Origin: Pseudoips prasinana
Taxonomy: Eukaryota; Arthropoda; Insecta; Lepidoptera; Nolidae
DNA length: 64,000 nucleotides
Reading direction: 5' to 3'
Assembly (NCBI GenBank): GCA_951640165.1
Contig: OX621263.1
Location: forward strand, 10,918,001-10,982,000
This document shows positions 55,601-62,102 of this stretch, in pieces. Both the position numbers and the translations under genes were made by a program. The notes under the pieces are model-generated. The model had not been told where the DNA came from and did no database searches. It was given only the letters and a program-made list of their open reading frames with translations. Within the stretch, counting starts at the first letter, position 1. Every line of letters begins with the position of its first letter.

Positions 55601-56487
55601 ACAAGGACAAACTCCAAATGGCAACGTTATTAAAACCTTTGGAAGAAGCCTATGGCCTGCAGTTGACGATATCAGGCTGATGATGTTATCACACTAATAT
55701 TATAAAGGCCAAAGTTTATGAGTGTGTATGTTTGTTATTTCTTCACGTCTAAACGGCTGGAGCGATAATAATAAAATTTGGTATGGAGTTAGCTGATACC
55801 CTGGATTAAAACACAGGTTTATAAAGTTTAACACGGGTAAAACCGCCGGGCACCGCTAGTGATTAATAAAGTAAAGTTCTTTTCCTATAGAATATGAATG
55901 AACCTTATGCTTTTATGATAAAGTTGAAAATCTATAAAACAAATTTGACAGATTGGATGTGCTGGCGTCTGTACCTATCCTTCGATCTCCTTGTGGTGTT
56001 TATTTTAAGCAATTTCTTCTTTGTTTGTGCACTAATTCAGATAATTCTGTTTTATTCATGGAAAAATCTTATTTTTAGATTTGATTTTATTCTGTTATTA
56101 TATTTTTTTGTTAAAATCGGTCATTATAAAAAAGTTGAAGGCACAGGCATTATTATGAAGGCATTACCTTATCTTATCTTATCTTATCTTATCTTATCTC
56201 ATCTCATCTCATCTCATCTCATCTCATCTCATCCCATCTCATCCCATCTCATCTTATCTATAATTATTGTCTTCTTAAAAATACCAACGTCTTACCGCAT
56301 TCCAAATAGTCAATAACCTGTTCTGGTTGTCATAGAAGTGCTTAATGTGTCGGTCCTTCAGATTTAATTGGAATGACAAAGTTAAGTAGACTGCAGTAGT
56401 CACATGCAGTATTATGGTGAGGATGTAGCAAACCATGCGGGGGTACTGAGGGTTTGCTACAAATCTGCAAAGAAGTTTAAACAACAT
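34500..56487 (-). CDS. AIG1-like: AIG1/ADTRP-like multi-pass membrane hydrolase (4 exons)
   Basis: The coding sequence is the join of 56487-56296, 51426-51283, 50110-49893 and 34692-34500: 248 residues and a stop. Introns are GTAAGA...CAG, GTAAGT...CAG and GTTAGT...CAG; the first two junctions are phase 0 and the last is phase 2 (GT|A gives Val). The family (FAR-17a/AIG1-like, human AIG1 and ADTRP) comprises integral membrane threonine hydrolases of fatty-acid esters of hydroxy fatty acids, probably in the ER or plasma membrane. Expected catalytic residues are present: Thr60 in NRLLTIWN and His146 in [10 protein letters not shown]. Matching blocks are [27 protein letters not shown] and GKWTYQFL. 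About six hydrophobic segments are seen. The start is uncertain: Met18 (MVCYILT) would give the human-like N-terminal length, and an acceptor-like CTTTGCAG also lies at 56465, which would imply another upstream exon. It is the only clear host gene and spans 22 kb because of its introns. Confidence 0.88.
34767..35005. mobile_element. MITE-1 (GGGGGCTACC subtype)
   Basis: Arms GGGGGCTACCGGCCAAGTCG and complement; inner GGGATAGCGATCGGCGTTCA replaces the AAATGGCGTTC version. Uninterrupted palindrome of about 240 bp. It lies in intron 3, next to a scrap of SINE-D (34738-34762). Confidence 0.8.
35036..35368 (+). repeat. R1-clade-like LINE 3' end with 13-bp TSD
   Basis: A GC-rich 333-bp segment ending CCACCACGTAAAAAAA is flanked by GGGGTCGCTGCTG (35023-35035 and 35369-35381). 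It contains ACCGTGGTGGTTTTAGTGGG, a phrase of R1/TRAS-type 3' UTRs. It has no ORF of its own and is a 5'-truncated insertion. Confidence 0.75.
35490..36625 (-). repeat. SINE-5S split by a LINE fragment
   Basis: The left end CTTATCGTATGAGCAGT (35500-35516) is the SINE tail. The right part 36456-36625 is the 5S-like half (CTCAGAAATTAAACCACTTT, ACCTCACCGATCACTTACGG, ACCGGTGAGAGC). About 90 bp of SINE middle is missing at the junction. Confidence 0.75.
35517..36455 (-). pseudogene. R1-clade LINE ORF2 C-terminal fragment
   Basis: From 36455 down: [79 protein letters not shown]. Then, after a one-base frame change near 36060, the zinc-knuckle [20 protein letters not shown] and EAERRVL. This order (RT thumb, then C-x2-C...H-x4-C) is typical of R1/TRAS/SART elements. 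It is unusually GC-rich compared with its surroundings. Both ends are truncated. Confidence 0.8.
36626..37114. other. AT-rich, no gene recognised
   Basis: (TTTA)n at about 36815-36855; otherwise unassigned intronic sequence. Confidence 0.3.
37115..37660 (+). repeat. GGTTCC repeat
   Basis: Starts AGGGTTCCGCAGCAGCAAG, contains TTAATGCGGTTCACAGAATA and TGTGACATACGGACGGACAG, then a (TA)n run at 37655. The 3' GGAACCCT end is missing here. Same family as 26945-27400 and 56595-57068. Confidence 0.7.
37827..37985. mobile_element. Half MITE-1 fused to a SINE-5S tail
   Basis: 37827-37953 is one arm of MITE-1 (CTAAGTCGCCGAACATCGTG...TTCCGGACCATT). It changes directly into the SINE-5S end ACCACTGCCCATACGATAAG. 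Confidence 0.65.
37987..38090. mobile_element. MITE-2, partial
   Basis: GCCAGCACATCCAGCTACC...CATAGGGTTCACTTTTGCGG, TAGCTTGATGT. The inner part of the right arm is deleted. Confidence 0.6.
38396..38600 (+). repeat. Dispersed repeat F
   Basis: Homologous to 24785-24985 (GGGGATATGCCATAATCGCC, GGGATGAGATGGGGTGATGA). Confidence 0.65.
38630..38680. repeat. 24-bp fold-back beside the BEL/Pao breakpoint
   Basis: GTTACAATATCCCCAAAATA... at 38630-38653 is exactly reverse-complemented at 38657-38680 with a 3-nt loop. It lies about 50 bp from where BEL/Pao homology ends (38733). Confidence 0.95.
38682..40835 (-). pseudogene. BEL/Pao copy A: gag-protease and start of RT
   Basis: A 717-residue open frame from ATG at 40835. 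The N-terminal coiled coil/gag (residues 1-300: [36 protein letters not shown]) is followed by zinc knuckles ([43 protein letters not shown]). The protease has active-site block [12 protein letters not shown], with Cys where many retroelement proteases have Ser/Thr. The frame then enters the start of the RT region ([16 protein letters not shown]). Homology to copy B stops at about 38733, so RT, RNase H and integrase are missing on this side. The last 17 codons are foreign. Confidence 0.88.
41567..41583 (-). other. Candidate primer-binding site of BEL/Pao copy A
   Basis: On the minus strand TGGTGGCCCATGAGGGG starts 5 nt after the LTR end. A TGG start and 17-18-nt length suit a tRNA 3' end. The primer tRNA was not identified. 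Confidence 0.5.
41589..41827 (-). repeat. BEL/Pao LTR (239 bp)
   Basis: On the minus strand it starts TGTTGAAATTGTGCG (overlapping the stop codon of the integrase frame) and ends CCTATCAGACA, giving TG...CA termini. It is flanked by integrase coding on the 5' side and by 5' UTR/gag on the 3' side. It therefore acts as 3' LTR of one copy and 5' LTR of the next. The last 39 bp are repeated at 43585-43623. Confidence 0.8.
41822..43583 (-). pseudogene. BEL/Pao copy A: RNase H end and integrase
   Basis: A frame of 584 residues, truncated at its 5' end at 43583. It contains [20 protein letters not shown], the zinc-binding half [20 protein letters not shown], then the catalytic core with D in [11 protein letters not shown] in [12 protein letters not shown] and E in [10 protein letters not shown], and a C-terminal domain [13 protein letters not shown]...[11 protein letters not shown] and most of RNase H are absent. 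Almost identical to copy B over its length. Confidence 0.88.
44306..45316 (+). pseudogene. BEL/Pao copy B gag, start codon deleted
   Basis: Open from [16 protein letters not shown] to KTYVCVI, colinear with copy A. About 130 bp upstream, including the gag ATG, is deleted at 44299-44306. Downstream the zinc-knuckle region is separated by the 45317-45636 insertion. Confidence 0.85.
45317..45636 (-). repeat. LINE 3' tail inserted in gag
   Basis: About 320 bp absent from copy A. On the minus strand it ends TGGAATGCAAATAAATAATA followed by (TGAATA)n, as in CR1-like 3' ends. There is no ORF. The empty site is GCGTCATTTGTAATG in copy A. Confidence 0.8.
45637..49733 (+). pseudogene. BEL/Pao copy B: zinc knuckle, protease, RT, RNase H, integrase
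   Basis: Open over 1372 codons if counted from 45615; the first few codons belong to the inserted tail. Order: zinc knuckles ([15 protein letters not shown]), protease [12 protein letters not shown] (45975), RT with [11 protein letters not shown] and the catalytic YVDD (47205), RNase H with [15 protein letters not shown], integrase HHC region and DDE core (D near 48850, D near 49045, E near 49195). The C-terminus is chimeric: after GRVTK it reads gag sequence [17 protein letters not shown] in place of the integrase end. Without the true 3' end, LTR and gag start it cannot be autonomous, but the long open frame says the insertion is young. Confidence 0.9.
49793..49850 (-). repeat. SINE-5S head scrap
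   Basis: ACCTCGCCGATCACTTACC...CTATGAGCGG matches the 5S-like end of SINE-5S. It lies between the BEL/Pao end and exon 3 of the host gene. Confidence 0.5.
49893..50110 (-). CDS. AIG1-like: AIG1-like gene, exon 3
   Basis: Acceptor ATTTGTTTTCAG precedes ACCGTTGCC; donor GTAAGT follows TGTTTTGT. It encodes [16 protein letters not shown], the catalytic-His block [19 protein letters not shown], and the start of the next membrane helix ([11 protein letters not shown]). 218 nt, phase 0 to phase 2. Confidence 0.9.
50158..50392 (+). repeat. SINE-C in intron 2
   Basis: Head GCCTGTTGGTGTGGTAGGCA, but about 20 bp around box B is deleted (CGCCGGAGACAAATATTTG). The 3' end is TGTCCCAGTATATTAATATT. 50393-50853 has a small hairpin at about 50683-50730 and nothing else recognised. 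Confidence 0.75.
50854..51216 (+). mobile_element. Composite Helitron in intron 2
   Basis: Head TCCTACTAATATTATAAACG at 50854, a second TCCTACTTATATTATAAATG near 51109, and 3' end GTGTGAAACCGCGGGGCAC, AGCTTG (CTAG mutated to CTTG). Same arrangement as 33267-33795. Confidence 0.75.
51283..51426 (-). CDS. AIG1-like: AIG1-like gene, exon 2
   Basis: Acceptor TTATTTTTGTGTTTCCAG, donor GTTAGT. 144 nt, phase 0 on both sides, encoding [20 protein letters not shown], then [20 protein letters not shown]. It matches the second membrane helix and the conserved RDxM...FP block of AIG1 proteins. Confidence 0.9.
51447..53168. mobile_element. 1.7-kb long-TIR element ending 20 bp from a splice acceptor
   Basis: Arms of about 210-270 bp: GGTGTTCCCAACCAGTAACA at the left and the complement of GGTGTATTCCCAACTAGTAA at the right. 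Both are full of GTAACA/TGTTAC and TTCCCATCC motifs and share GTCGCAACGAGTAACACATT. The left arm has an extra tandem piece. The interior carries a retroelement fragment (51852-52640) and a LINE-like tail (52640-52785, AATAAATTTCATTATTTC). There is no transposase. Intron 1 of the host gene. Confidence 0.75.
51852..52640 (-). pseudogene. Retroelement fragment with RLE-like nuclease motif
   Basis: From 52640 down with frameshifts: [43 protein letters not shown]-like cysteines (RCRCGVSVD...GHHCLSC), [32 protein letters not shown]...[25 protein letters not shown]. The arrangement (zinc-binding region, then R-P-D...V-W-D-A-T) resembles the C-terminal restriction-like endonuclease of non-LTR elements. 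Exact clade unknown. Confidence 0.65.
53302..53440. mobile_element. MITE-2 copy
   Basis: GTACAGACGCCAGCACATCC...AGTGCTGACGCCTGTAC: the most complete MITE-2 in the window. Confidence 0.85.
53441..54740. other. Mostly unassigned intron sequence
   Basis: 53450-53500 looks like a retroposon tail (GGAATAAATGTATTTCTATT). (GA)n lies at 54152-54175. TGGAACGAAGTT (about 54031) and its complement (about 54278) form a weak inverted pair. No gene recognised. Confidence 0.3.
54741..55299. mobile_element. 559-bp element with perfect 28-bp TIRs
   Basis: CACAGTGGACCGGATTTTGA... at 54741-54768 is exactly reverse-complemented at 55272-55299. No clear target duplication. The interior is non-coding and includes an ATT-repeat tail near 55045. 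CAGTGG-type ends suggest hAT but this is unproven. Confidence 0.75.
55327..55568. mobile_element. MITE-1, intact copy
   Basis: Uninterrupted 240-bp palindrome GGGGCTCTACCGGCTAAGTC...GTAGAGCCCC. This is the reference for the interrupted copies at 3418 and 18324. Confidence 0.85.
55689..55859 (+). mobile_element. Non-autonomous Helitron, 171 bp
   Basis: TCACACTAATATTATAAAGG at the 5' end; AACACGGGTAAAACCGCCGG, GCACCGCTAG then T at the 3' end. Confidence 0.8.
55893..55974. mobile_element. MITE-2, right half
   Basis: Retains TTATGATAAAGTTGAAAATC and GTGCTGGCGTCTGTAC in the orientation opposite to 4021. Confidence 0.6.
56166..56262 (+). repeat. (TTATC/TCATC)n pentanucleotide repeat
   Basis: About 19 units shifting from CTTAT to CTCAT/CCCAT variants. 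It lies about 35 bp from the exon 1 donor, inside intron 1; the host transcript would read (GATGA)n/(GATGG)n. Confidence 0.95.
56296..56487 (-). CDS. AIG1-like: AIG1-like gene, exon 1 (first coding)
   Basis: ATG at 56487-56485 (TGAAATG context), donor GTAAGA after AATGCG. It encodes the first membrane helix ([20 protein letters not shown]) and the catalytic-Thr block NRLLTIWNA. The alternative start is Met18. The frame remains open upstream to about 56600, so a longer N-terminus or an upstream exon cannot be excluded. Confidence 0.8.
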
Positions 56488-56594
56488 TTCAGCTGAAAGA
56501 CTAGAGAAAGACCTCGCCCAAGGATCTCCACGATGGTCGTTTCTGGGCTGCTTGGATTCATCTGCTTCCCGCGACTTTTCAACAACTATACAAT

Positions 56595-57068
56595 ACAAAA
56601 CCGGCCAAGTGCAAAAAAACTACGTACTAGATCTCGTTCAAACCAATTTTCGTTGTTAGTTTACATGGTAATGTACATCATATATTTTTTTTAGTTTTAT
56701 CATACTCTTATTTTAGTTGTTACAGGGGGGGCGGGCACTCATTTTACCACTTTGGAAGTGTCTCTCGCGCAAACTATTCAGTTTATAAAAAAATGGTATT
56801 AGGAACCGGTAGGTAACATGTATGGGTGCAATGAAAAAAAAAAATTGTTTCAGTTCTATGCATGGGGAACCCCCAAAGCTATTGTTCTTTTTCTATTTTT
56901 GTGTGAAAATCTTAATGCGGTTCACATAATACATCTACTTACCAAGTTTCAACAGTACAGCTCTTATAGTTTCGGAAAAAAGTGGCTGTGACATACGGAC
57001 GGACAGACAGACAGACATGACGAATCTATAAGGGTTCCATTTTTTGCCATTTGGCTACGGAACCCTAA
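56595..57068 (+). repeat. GGTTCC repeat upstream of the AIG1-like gene
   Basis: AAAACCGGCCAAGTGC, GTTTACATGGTAATGTACAT, CAAGTTTCAACAGTACAGCT, TGTGACATACGGACGGACAG, ending ATTTGGCTACGGAACCCTAA. It starts about 110 bp upstream of the probable start codon, in the promoter/5' UTR region. 57069-57577 holds nothing recognised. Confidence 0.75.
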
Positions 57069-57659
57069 AAAGCGACAATAAGCCAATAACAAACCTTCGC
57101 TAATAGGTAATATCTTACGTCAGTTATCAACTAGTGTGAACATTCTTACAAAATAAAGTATATAATAATAACAAATACATATAAGGTCCCAATTACTATG
57201 ATTATTTTGAAAAAATGGCTTGACTGAGTACCAGTCGTACTGCCTCTGGTCTAGCATTGAATACGTAAAATGTATGCTCTTTGTAATATTTATTACTGCT
57301 GCACGCTCGCCACAAATATGCATTCTATTTATAATTTTTTGGTACTAAAGGAAGATGAATGGATGAGTTTGTCTTGATCCTGTTCTTGGTACATTCAATA
57401 GGACATGATGAGACAAATATCGACATTCCACCACCACGGCTATTCTACGTTGTGGTCGCCACTTTAGAACCTCTCTTTTGCAGTGGATTTGGTTGTAAAC
57501 TCATAAACTCATATACATTTTCCGCTATCTGCTTAAATTAAGCGATCAAAAGTCCTGTGATAAACTTAAGTCACTGTATGAGGCGCTCATGGCCAAATGC
57601 TCTCACCGGTCAGTGAGTGATTGGCAAAGTTAAGGAAGTAGTCTTGGGGTCAGTCCATA

Positions 57660-58040
57660 AAATGGTGGTTACTTCATCATATCAGCCGAAAGACGTCCAC
57701 TGCTGGACAAAGGCCTCCCCCAAAGATCTCCACAATTGCCGGTCTTGCGCTATCCGCATCCAGCGATTTCCAGCGACCCGCACAAGATCATCGGTCTATC
57801 TTGTAGGGGGCCTGCCCACGCTGCGTCTTCCGGTTCGTGCTCGCCACTCGAGAACCTTTCTGCCCCAGCGGCCGTCGGCTTTACCAGCTGTGTGCCCTGC
57901 CCACTGCCACTTCAGCTCGGCAATTCTTACGGCTATGTCGGTTACTTTGGATCGCCTGCGGATCTCAACATTTCTGATTCGATCTCGCAGGGAAACTCCA
58001 AGCATAGCCCTTTTCATTGCTCTTTGGGTGACCTTGAGGT
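57660..58040 (-). pseudogene. RTE-type LINE ORF C-terminus
   Basis: Minus strand: RAMKRAMLGVSLRDRIRNVE, RRRSKVTDIAVRIAELKWQW, AGKADGRWGRKVLEWRARTG, SVGRPPTRW, then VAGNRWMRIAQDRQLWRS and VQQWTSFG before YDEV. This is the well-known C-terminal end of RTE elements of Lepidoptera, 5'-truncated. It is open across the segment. Confidence 0.85.
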
Positions 58041-58157
58041 GGCTACTTAAGTGGTGTAATTTCTGAGCTTTCTGAGAGTCTCCGTGCTTTGGAGGGTACG
58101 TTAAGCTGTTGGTACCGGTAGTCATTAGACAAAAGTCGTTAAGCTATGTCAGAGACC

Positions 58158-58400
58158 AGGGGGCTACCGGCTAAGTCGCCGAACATCGGGATAGTGATCG
58201 GCGTTCAAATAAATAAAGGTTAAAAATTACTTAATCAATCGTTAATTCGGCTTCGACGTTGAAAATTGATTCCGGACCATTTATTACTTCACATGTGCTC
58301 ATGGAAGCCGATTTTACGATTGGTTAAGTCAGTTTTAACCTTTATTTATTTGGACGCCGATCACTATCCCGATGTTTGGCGACTTAGCCGGTAGCCCCCC
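58158..58400. mobile_element. MITE-1 (GGGGGCTACC subtype)
   Basis: GGGGGCTACCGGCTAAGTCG...CGGTAGCCCCC, intact palindrome, inserted near the 3' end of the SINE-5S. Confidence 0.85.
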
Positions 58401-58589
58401 GTCCACTGCCCATACGATAGGTAAGTAAGTAACTAACTGTCATTGGATTTTGACATGGTACTTGAAAGCCTACACGATTTAATAAAATAAAAAAATGAGA
58501 AATAAGCCTTTGCCCCGACTCTGGATTTGATCTCAGGTCTTCTGTATCAGTAAAGGTTACCGCAAGCACGAGATAGTCAAGTAAGAAAC

Positions 58590-58760
58590 ATTTAAGATGA
58601 CGGCACGTGTGCGGCTTAGATAGTCGCCTTGCCGCTTCGTGTCGCGGGTTCGAGTCCCGCGCCGGACAACTATTTGTATGACCCATAAATAGTTGTTCTG
58701 AGTCTGGCTGTAATTTGTGTCCGTCTATTATATGTCTGTAAAGTACCCCGCGACATAGTG
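58590..58760 (+). repeat. tRNA-derived SINE-E
   Basis: GCGGCTTAGATAGTCGCCTT (box A-like), GCGGGTTCGAGTCCCGC (box B), then ACTATTTGTATGACCCATAA and TGTGTCCGTCTATTATATG. A second copy is at 60660-60800. 58760-59003 is AT-rich. Confidence 0.7.
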
Positions 58761-59104
58761 ATTAAATTACCTTATGCGGGCGTTCTCTTAAAAAAAACAA
58801 ATATTAAGGGAACTTGAAACTTTTAATATTTAAATAAAATTACAATATTTTTAATTAGCTATATTATGAATTAACCTTACTTTATCTCGTTCTCACGGTA
58901 ATTAACAGCATTGTTTTTATAATTTATAAAAATATTAATTCAACTTCAAAAATTGATTTTTATTTTTATAAACATCGCATAAATTTTATTCAATTACCTA
59001 TCACAGTGTTTTTCAACCTTTTTCATGACGCGACCCCTTTAGTATGAAGAAATTTTTCGCGACCCCCCTACCTGTTATTTACCCGCTTTTTTTCATGTAT
59101 TTAC

Positions 59105-59530
59105 GCGTCGTGGTCATAGAGCTTACCGTACCGTGGGAAACCAACATCCCTAAAGATCACCGTTCAAGACAAACAAGTATTACGACTTATCAAATGAATT
59201 AACGAGAATCGGTTTTGTGGTTAATTTATATGCCGTGGAAGTGGGTGCGAGAGGTATACCAGCAAAATACCTCTTAAACCTATTAAAATACCTAGGATTA
59301 TCAAAAACTTCCGTAAGATCTATATTAGAACGAGTGTCCAAAGAGGTATTGTTAGGATCTTACCAAATTGGGCTAGGAAGAGGCGGGAACACTGAGAGAC
59401 AGAGAAGGTGAGCGTTGATGCATCACAGGGACACCTCTCAAACCTACATCTGAGTCGCAAGTTTCAGACTCTGTCGAGTATACCCTCCTCAACCACGCAA
59501 TGGACCCGGTTTCCGCAGGGTGAATCCATG
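59105..59530 (+). pseudogene. RLE-type LINE C-terminal nuclease fragment in the hAT
   Basis: VVVIELTVPWETNIPKDH (restriction-like endonuclease core), a frame break near 59190, then VNLYAVEVGARGIPAKYLLN and KTSVRSILERVSKEVLLGSY. It resembles the C-terminus of R2/NeSL-like non-LTR polyproteins. Confidence 0.65.
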
Positions 59531-60124
59531 GAATGTTAAGAATTAGGTCTTCTTTTGTGACAAATATTGAATCCAACTTATTTATCCATTTTCATAATTA
59601 GGGTTCGGATAAATGCATAATTAAAATGCGAGTTGAGGGAATGAATAAGCGAAACGCAATGAACGTTACGGGGGTGACGATGGCTATGCAGTGGCGGCAC
59701 GCGCGATCGCGACTTGTATGCTTTGAGACCGTCAGCCAGATACTATTTGGCGAGCGCCAGCCATTGTTTTTAAGTATCTAACAGTGGTTTTTAATGGTTA
59801 AAAATGGATTAACGTCTGAATTGACCAACAGAACCGTCAACTTCTAGCGGGAGTGATGAAACTAAAATAAGGAAGAACTTTTTCACGACATCAGTTATTT
59901 GAAATTCAGCTTTACTGTGATTGGGAATAAATCACTGTGTGTTATTTCCCTCGAAGTTTTCTCTTGATAAAGAATTTTTCGATACTTTATTCGAGGATAA
60001 GCGATATGACGACTAATGTTTCGATGACTCCTTGAAATTTGATGAATCTACCGATACTGCGGAATGTGTGCACTATCTAGCTTTTGTGCGTTGAATCCAA
60101 TGAAAATGTAATGGAAGAAATACT

Positions 60125-60442
60125 TTTTTGTATAGCGCTTCCCACGAAAACTACAGCACTACGCATAGTTTTCTCCATCGTCAAGCTCTTGCGACCAAAA
60201 CCTTGCCACAGGAATACAGCCAAGTTCTAAATATTATTATAAAAAATGTAAATTCTATTAAAGAAAAAGCGTTTCGGATACGTCTGTGTCGAAAATTTGC
60301 GAAAATATGGGAGCACTCCACCAGAATTTACTTTATCATACAGAGGTTAGGTGGATATCAAGAGACAAAGTACAGCCAGAGTTTTGAAACTTCGCGCTTA
60401 ACTTTTAATGTATTTGCAGCAGGCCTGATCATAATACTCTAA
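60125..60442 (+). pseudogene. hAT transposase fragment
   Basis: FLHRQALATKTLPQEYSQVL, IIIKNVNSIKEKAFRIRLCR, KFAKIWEHSTRIYFIIQRLG match the internal part of ZBED5/SCAND3-like hAT transposases (usual H-R-E/Q-A-L-A-x-K block and the following helix). Only about 80 residues are alignable; upstream is full of stops. Confidence 0.7.
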
Positions 60443-60659
60443 ATACATTTGGGACCCTGTGACTAGCTTTCTTTACCTTTTGCAAATTCCCTATAGAAGC
60501 TTCACGACCCCCCTATAGAGGCTTCGCAACCCCCCAGGGGGTCGCGACCCACAGGTTGAAAAACACTGTATAATCTTTAAGCTGCGATCATACCAACTGA
60601 AGGCTAAAGCCATTATTTAACCAGGATATTGTAATTGCTTTTGCTAGTCTCATGCCCTT

Positions 60660-60800
60660 TTAAAGTGTGTGGCGCAGCGGTTAACAAGTCGCCTCGCAAC
60701 TTGGTGACCCGGGTTCGGTGTCCAGCGTAGGACGACTATTTATGTGAACCATAAATAGTGGTTCTGTTTATAATTGTGTCCGTCAATTATACACACAGGG
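60660..60800 (+). repeat. tRNA-derived SINE-E, second copy
   Basis: GTGGCGCAGCGGTTAACAAG (box A-like), CGGGTTCGGTGTCC (degenerate box B), ACTATTTATGTGAACCATAA, TGTGTCCGTCAATTATA. Confidence 0.65.
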
Positions 60801-60895
60801 ATTAATTTCAATAGTGTGGGCATCGTTTCCGTTTTGAACAGAGTATTCGTTTTTGAGTAAGCTAAACTAATAAATCATTTTTAGGAAATTGTATT

Positions 60896-61025
60896 AGGTT
60901 TCATAACAAGCTTCGTACTCAAATTACTGATCTGCCTGACACAAGTTTTAAAACACATATTGAACGTGTACTTATGGCTAGGGGTTATTACACCACTAAA
61001 GAGTACATCGATAAGTTCCTAGCAG
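60896..61025 (+). pseudogene. LINE ORF2 C-terminal scrap
   Basis: FHNKLRTQITDLPDTSFKTH and RVLMARGYYTTKEYIDKFL match the usual extreme C-terminus of CR1/Jockey-like RT proteins. The 5' part is missing and it abuts the next LINE. Confidence 0.6.
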
Positions 61026-61217
61026 CGTACAGAGCAGACGTATTCACATTTTTTTTAAATAAATTCAATTCGAGACAATCTAAAGTAACGTTTAATTACC
61101 CAACGTTAAGTTACAAGTTTATCAATTTAAAAGTGCACCGGTTACGCGATTTACTTCTGCGACGCTCGGCGCACAGACACCTGCGCTTAGGCGTGTTAGA
61201 CGCTGTGCCACAGATCT

Positions 61218-62102
61218 ATGATGGACGCACTACACTCGCCTACTGGAAGTGGCCAACATGGATCGGAACCAAATTTATGCGCAGCACCAGAGTCTACAGA
61301 TAAATCGAATGTTACCATACGCAGTAGAAGACAGCGTTTTGAGGATGGTGAAGATATCAAAGAAGAATTATGTGAAATTCGTAAACAAATGTCGCAATTG
61401 ATGGCGATGCTCACAAATTTGAGCAGTAGTCAGCAAGAATTTAACAATAAAATGAATGATGATGTTTCAGCTATTAAGGAGCAGATGGCTCATATAAACA
61501 CTAATATTTTGAACCTTACAATGGAACAAAATACAATAAAATCTGACATCTTAAACATAAAGACCAATAACAACATTACTAATAAGACCATTGAAGCCTT
61601 GCAGTCTGAAATAAATCTGCTTAAGAATAACTCGACGACCCAGCCTACGGCTACTTTTTATTAGTCTCTCCTCTCTGAAATTGCAGAGAGAAATTTTAGA
61701 AGCAAAAACATAATCATAGATGGACTACCAGAACCCGTATCGAACAATAAAGACGAAAGAAAAGACATCGATCTAAAACAAGTGATTAAAGTGGTAACGA
61801 CAATAGATGGGAGCATCCAGCCCAAAGTAGTATACCGTCTTGGGAAATATAGCCCTGGAAAAAATCGTCCCGTTAAAGTATGTTTTTCATCTTCTGAGAC
61901 CGCTATAACTGTGCTACGCAATAAAAAAAATATGAAATTTAGCAATCTCAAAATATACGGAGACCAGACTCAAGTACAGCAAAAGTACTATAGAGATCTT
62001 AAAGAAGAATTAAAGCGCCAATCTAATAATAATAATAAAAACTTAATCATTAAATATATAAGAGGAGTGCCAAAGATCGTAGAAACCTCGTCAAAAAACT
62101 AA
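61218..62102 (+). pseudogene. LINE ORF1: coiled coil and RRM-like domain, internal TAG
   Basis: The ATG frame reads a Ser/Arg-rich start, then a long coiled coil (about residues 48-140: EELCEIRKQMSQLMAMLTNL and heptads after it), then a TAG at 61662-61664. The same frame continues SEIAERNFRSKNIIIDGLPE, YRLGKYSPGKNRPVKVCF and LKIYGDQTQVQQKYYRDL, an RRM-like RNA-binding domain, to TAA at 62100-62102. The single stop sits just between the coiled coil and the RRM. It is either a simple inactivating mutation or a readthrough site. Confidence 0.8.

Larger units (their letters stand above)
57578..58435 (+). repeat. SINE-5S carrying an RTE fragment and MITE-1
   Basis: Pieces: 57578-57660 (CTCACCGGTCAGTGAGTGAT...GGTCAGTCCATA, 5S-like head), 58041-58157 (AAGTGGTGTAATTTCTGAGC...GTTAAGCTATGTCAGAGACC) and 58401-58435 (CACTGCCCATACGATAGG tail). 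Together they restore one SINE in order. Confidence 0.8.
59004..60568 (+). mobile_element. hAT-type DNA transposon, degenerate, 1.57 kb
   Basis: Ends CAGTGTTTTTCAACCTTTTT and the complement (GGTTGAAAAACACTG), with GCGACCCC motifs just inside. It contains a transposase remnant (60125-60360) and a nested LINE nuclease fragment (59105-59530). The 8-bp target duplication expected of hAT is not recognisable. Confidence 0.8.

Noticed and set aside
56275..56598. Single-exon 107-codon gene
   Set aside because: The ORF overruns the exon donor at 56295 and its upstream part lacks family similarity; it is exon 1 of the AIG1-like gene.
60974..61303. 109-codon ORF as a separate host gene
   Set aside because: Its first third is a LINE C-terminus and the rest runs through the 5' UTR of the next LINE; no coherent domain.
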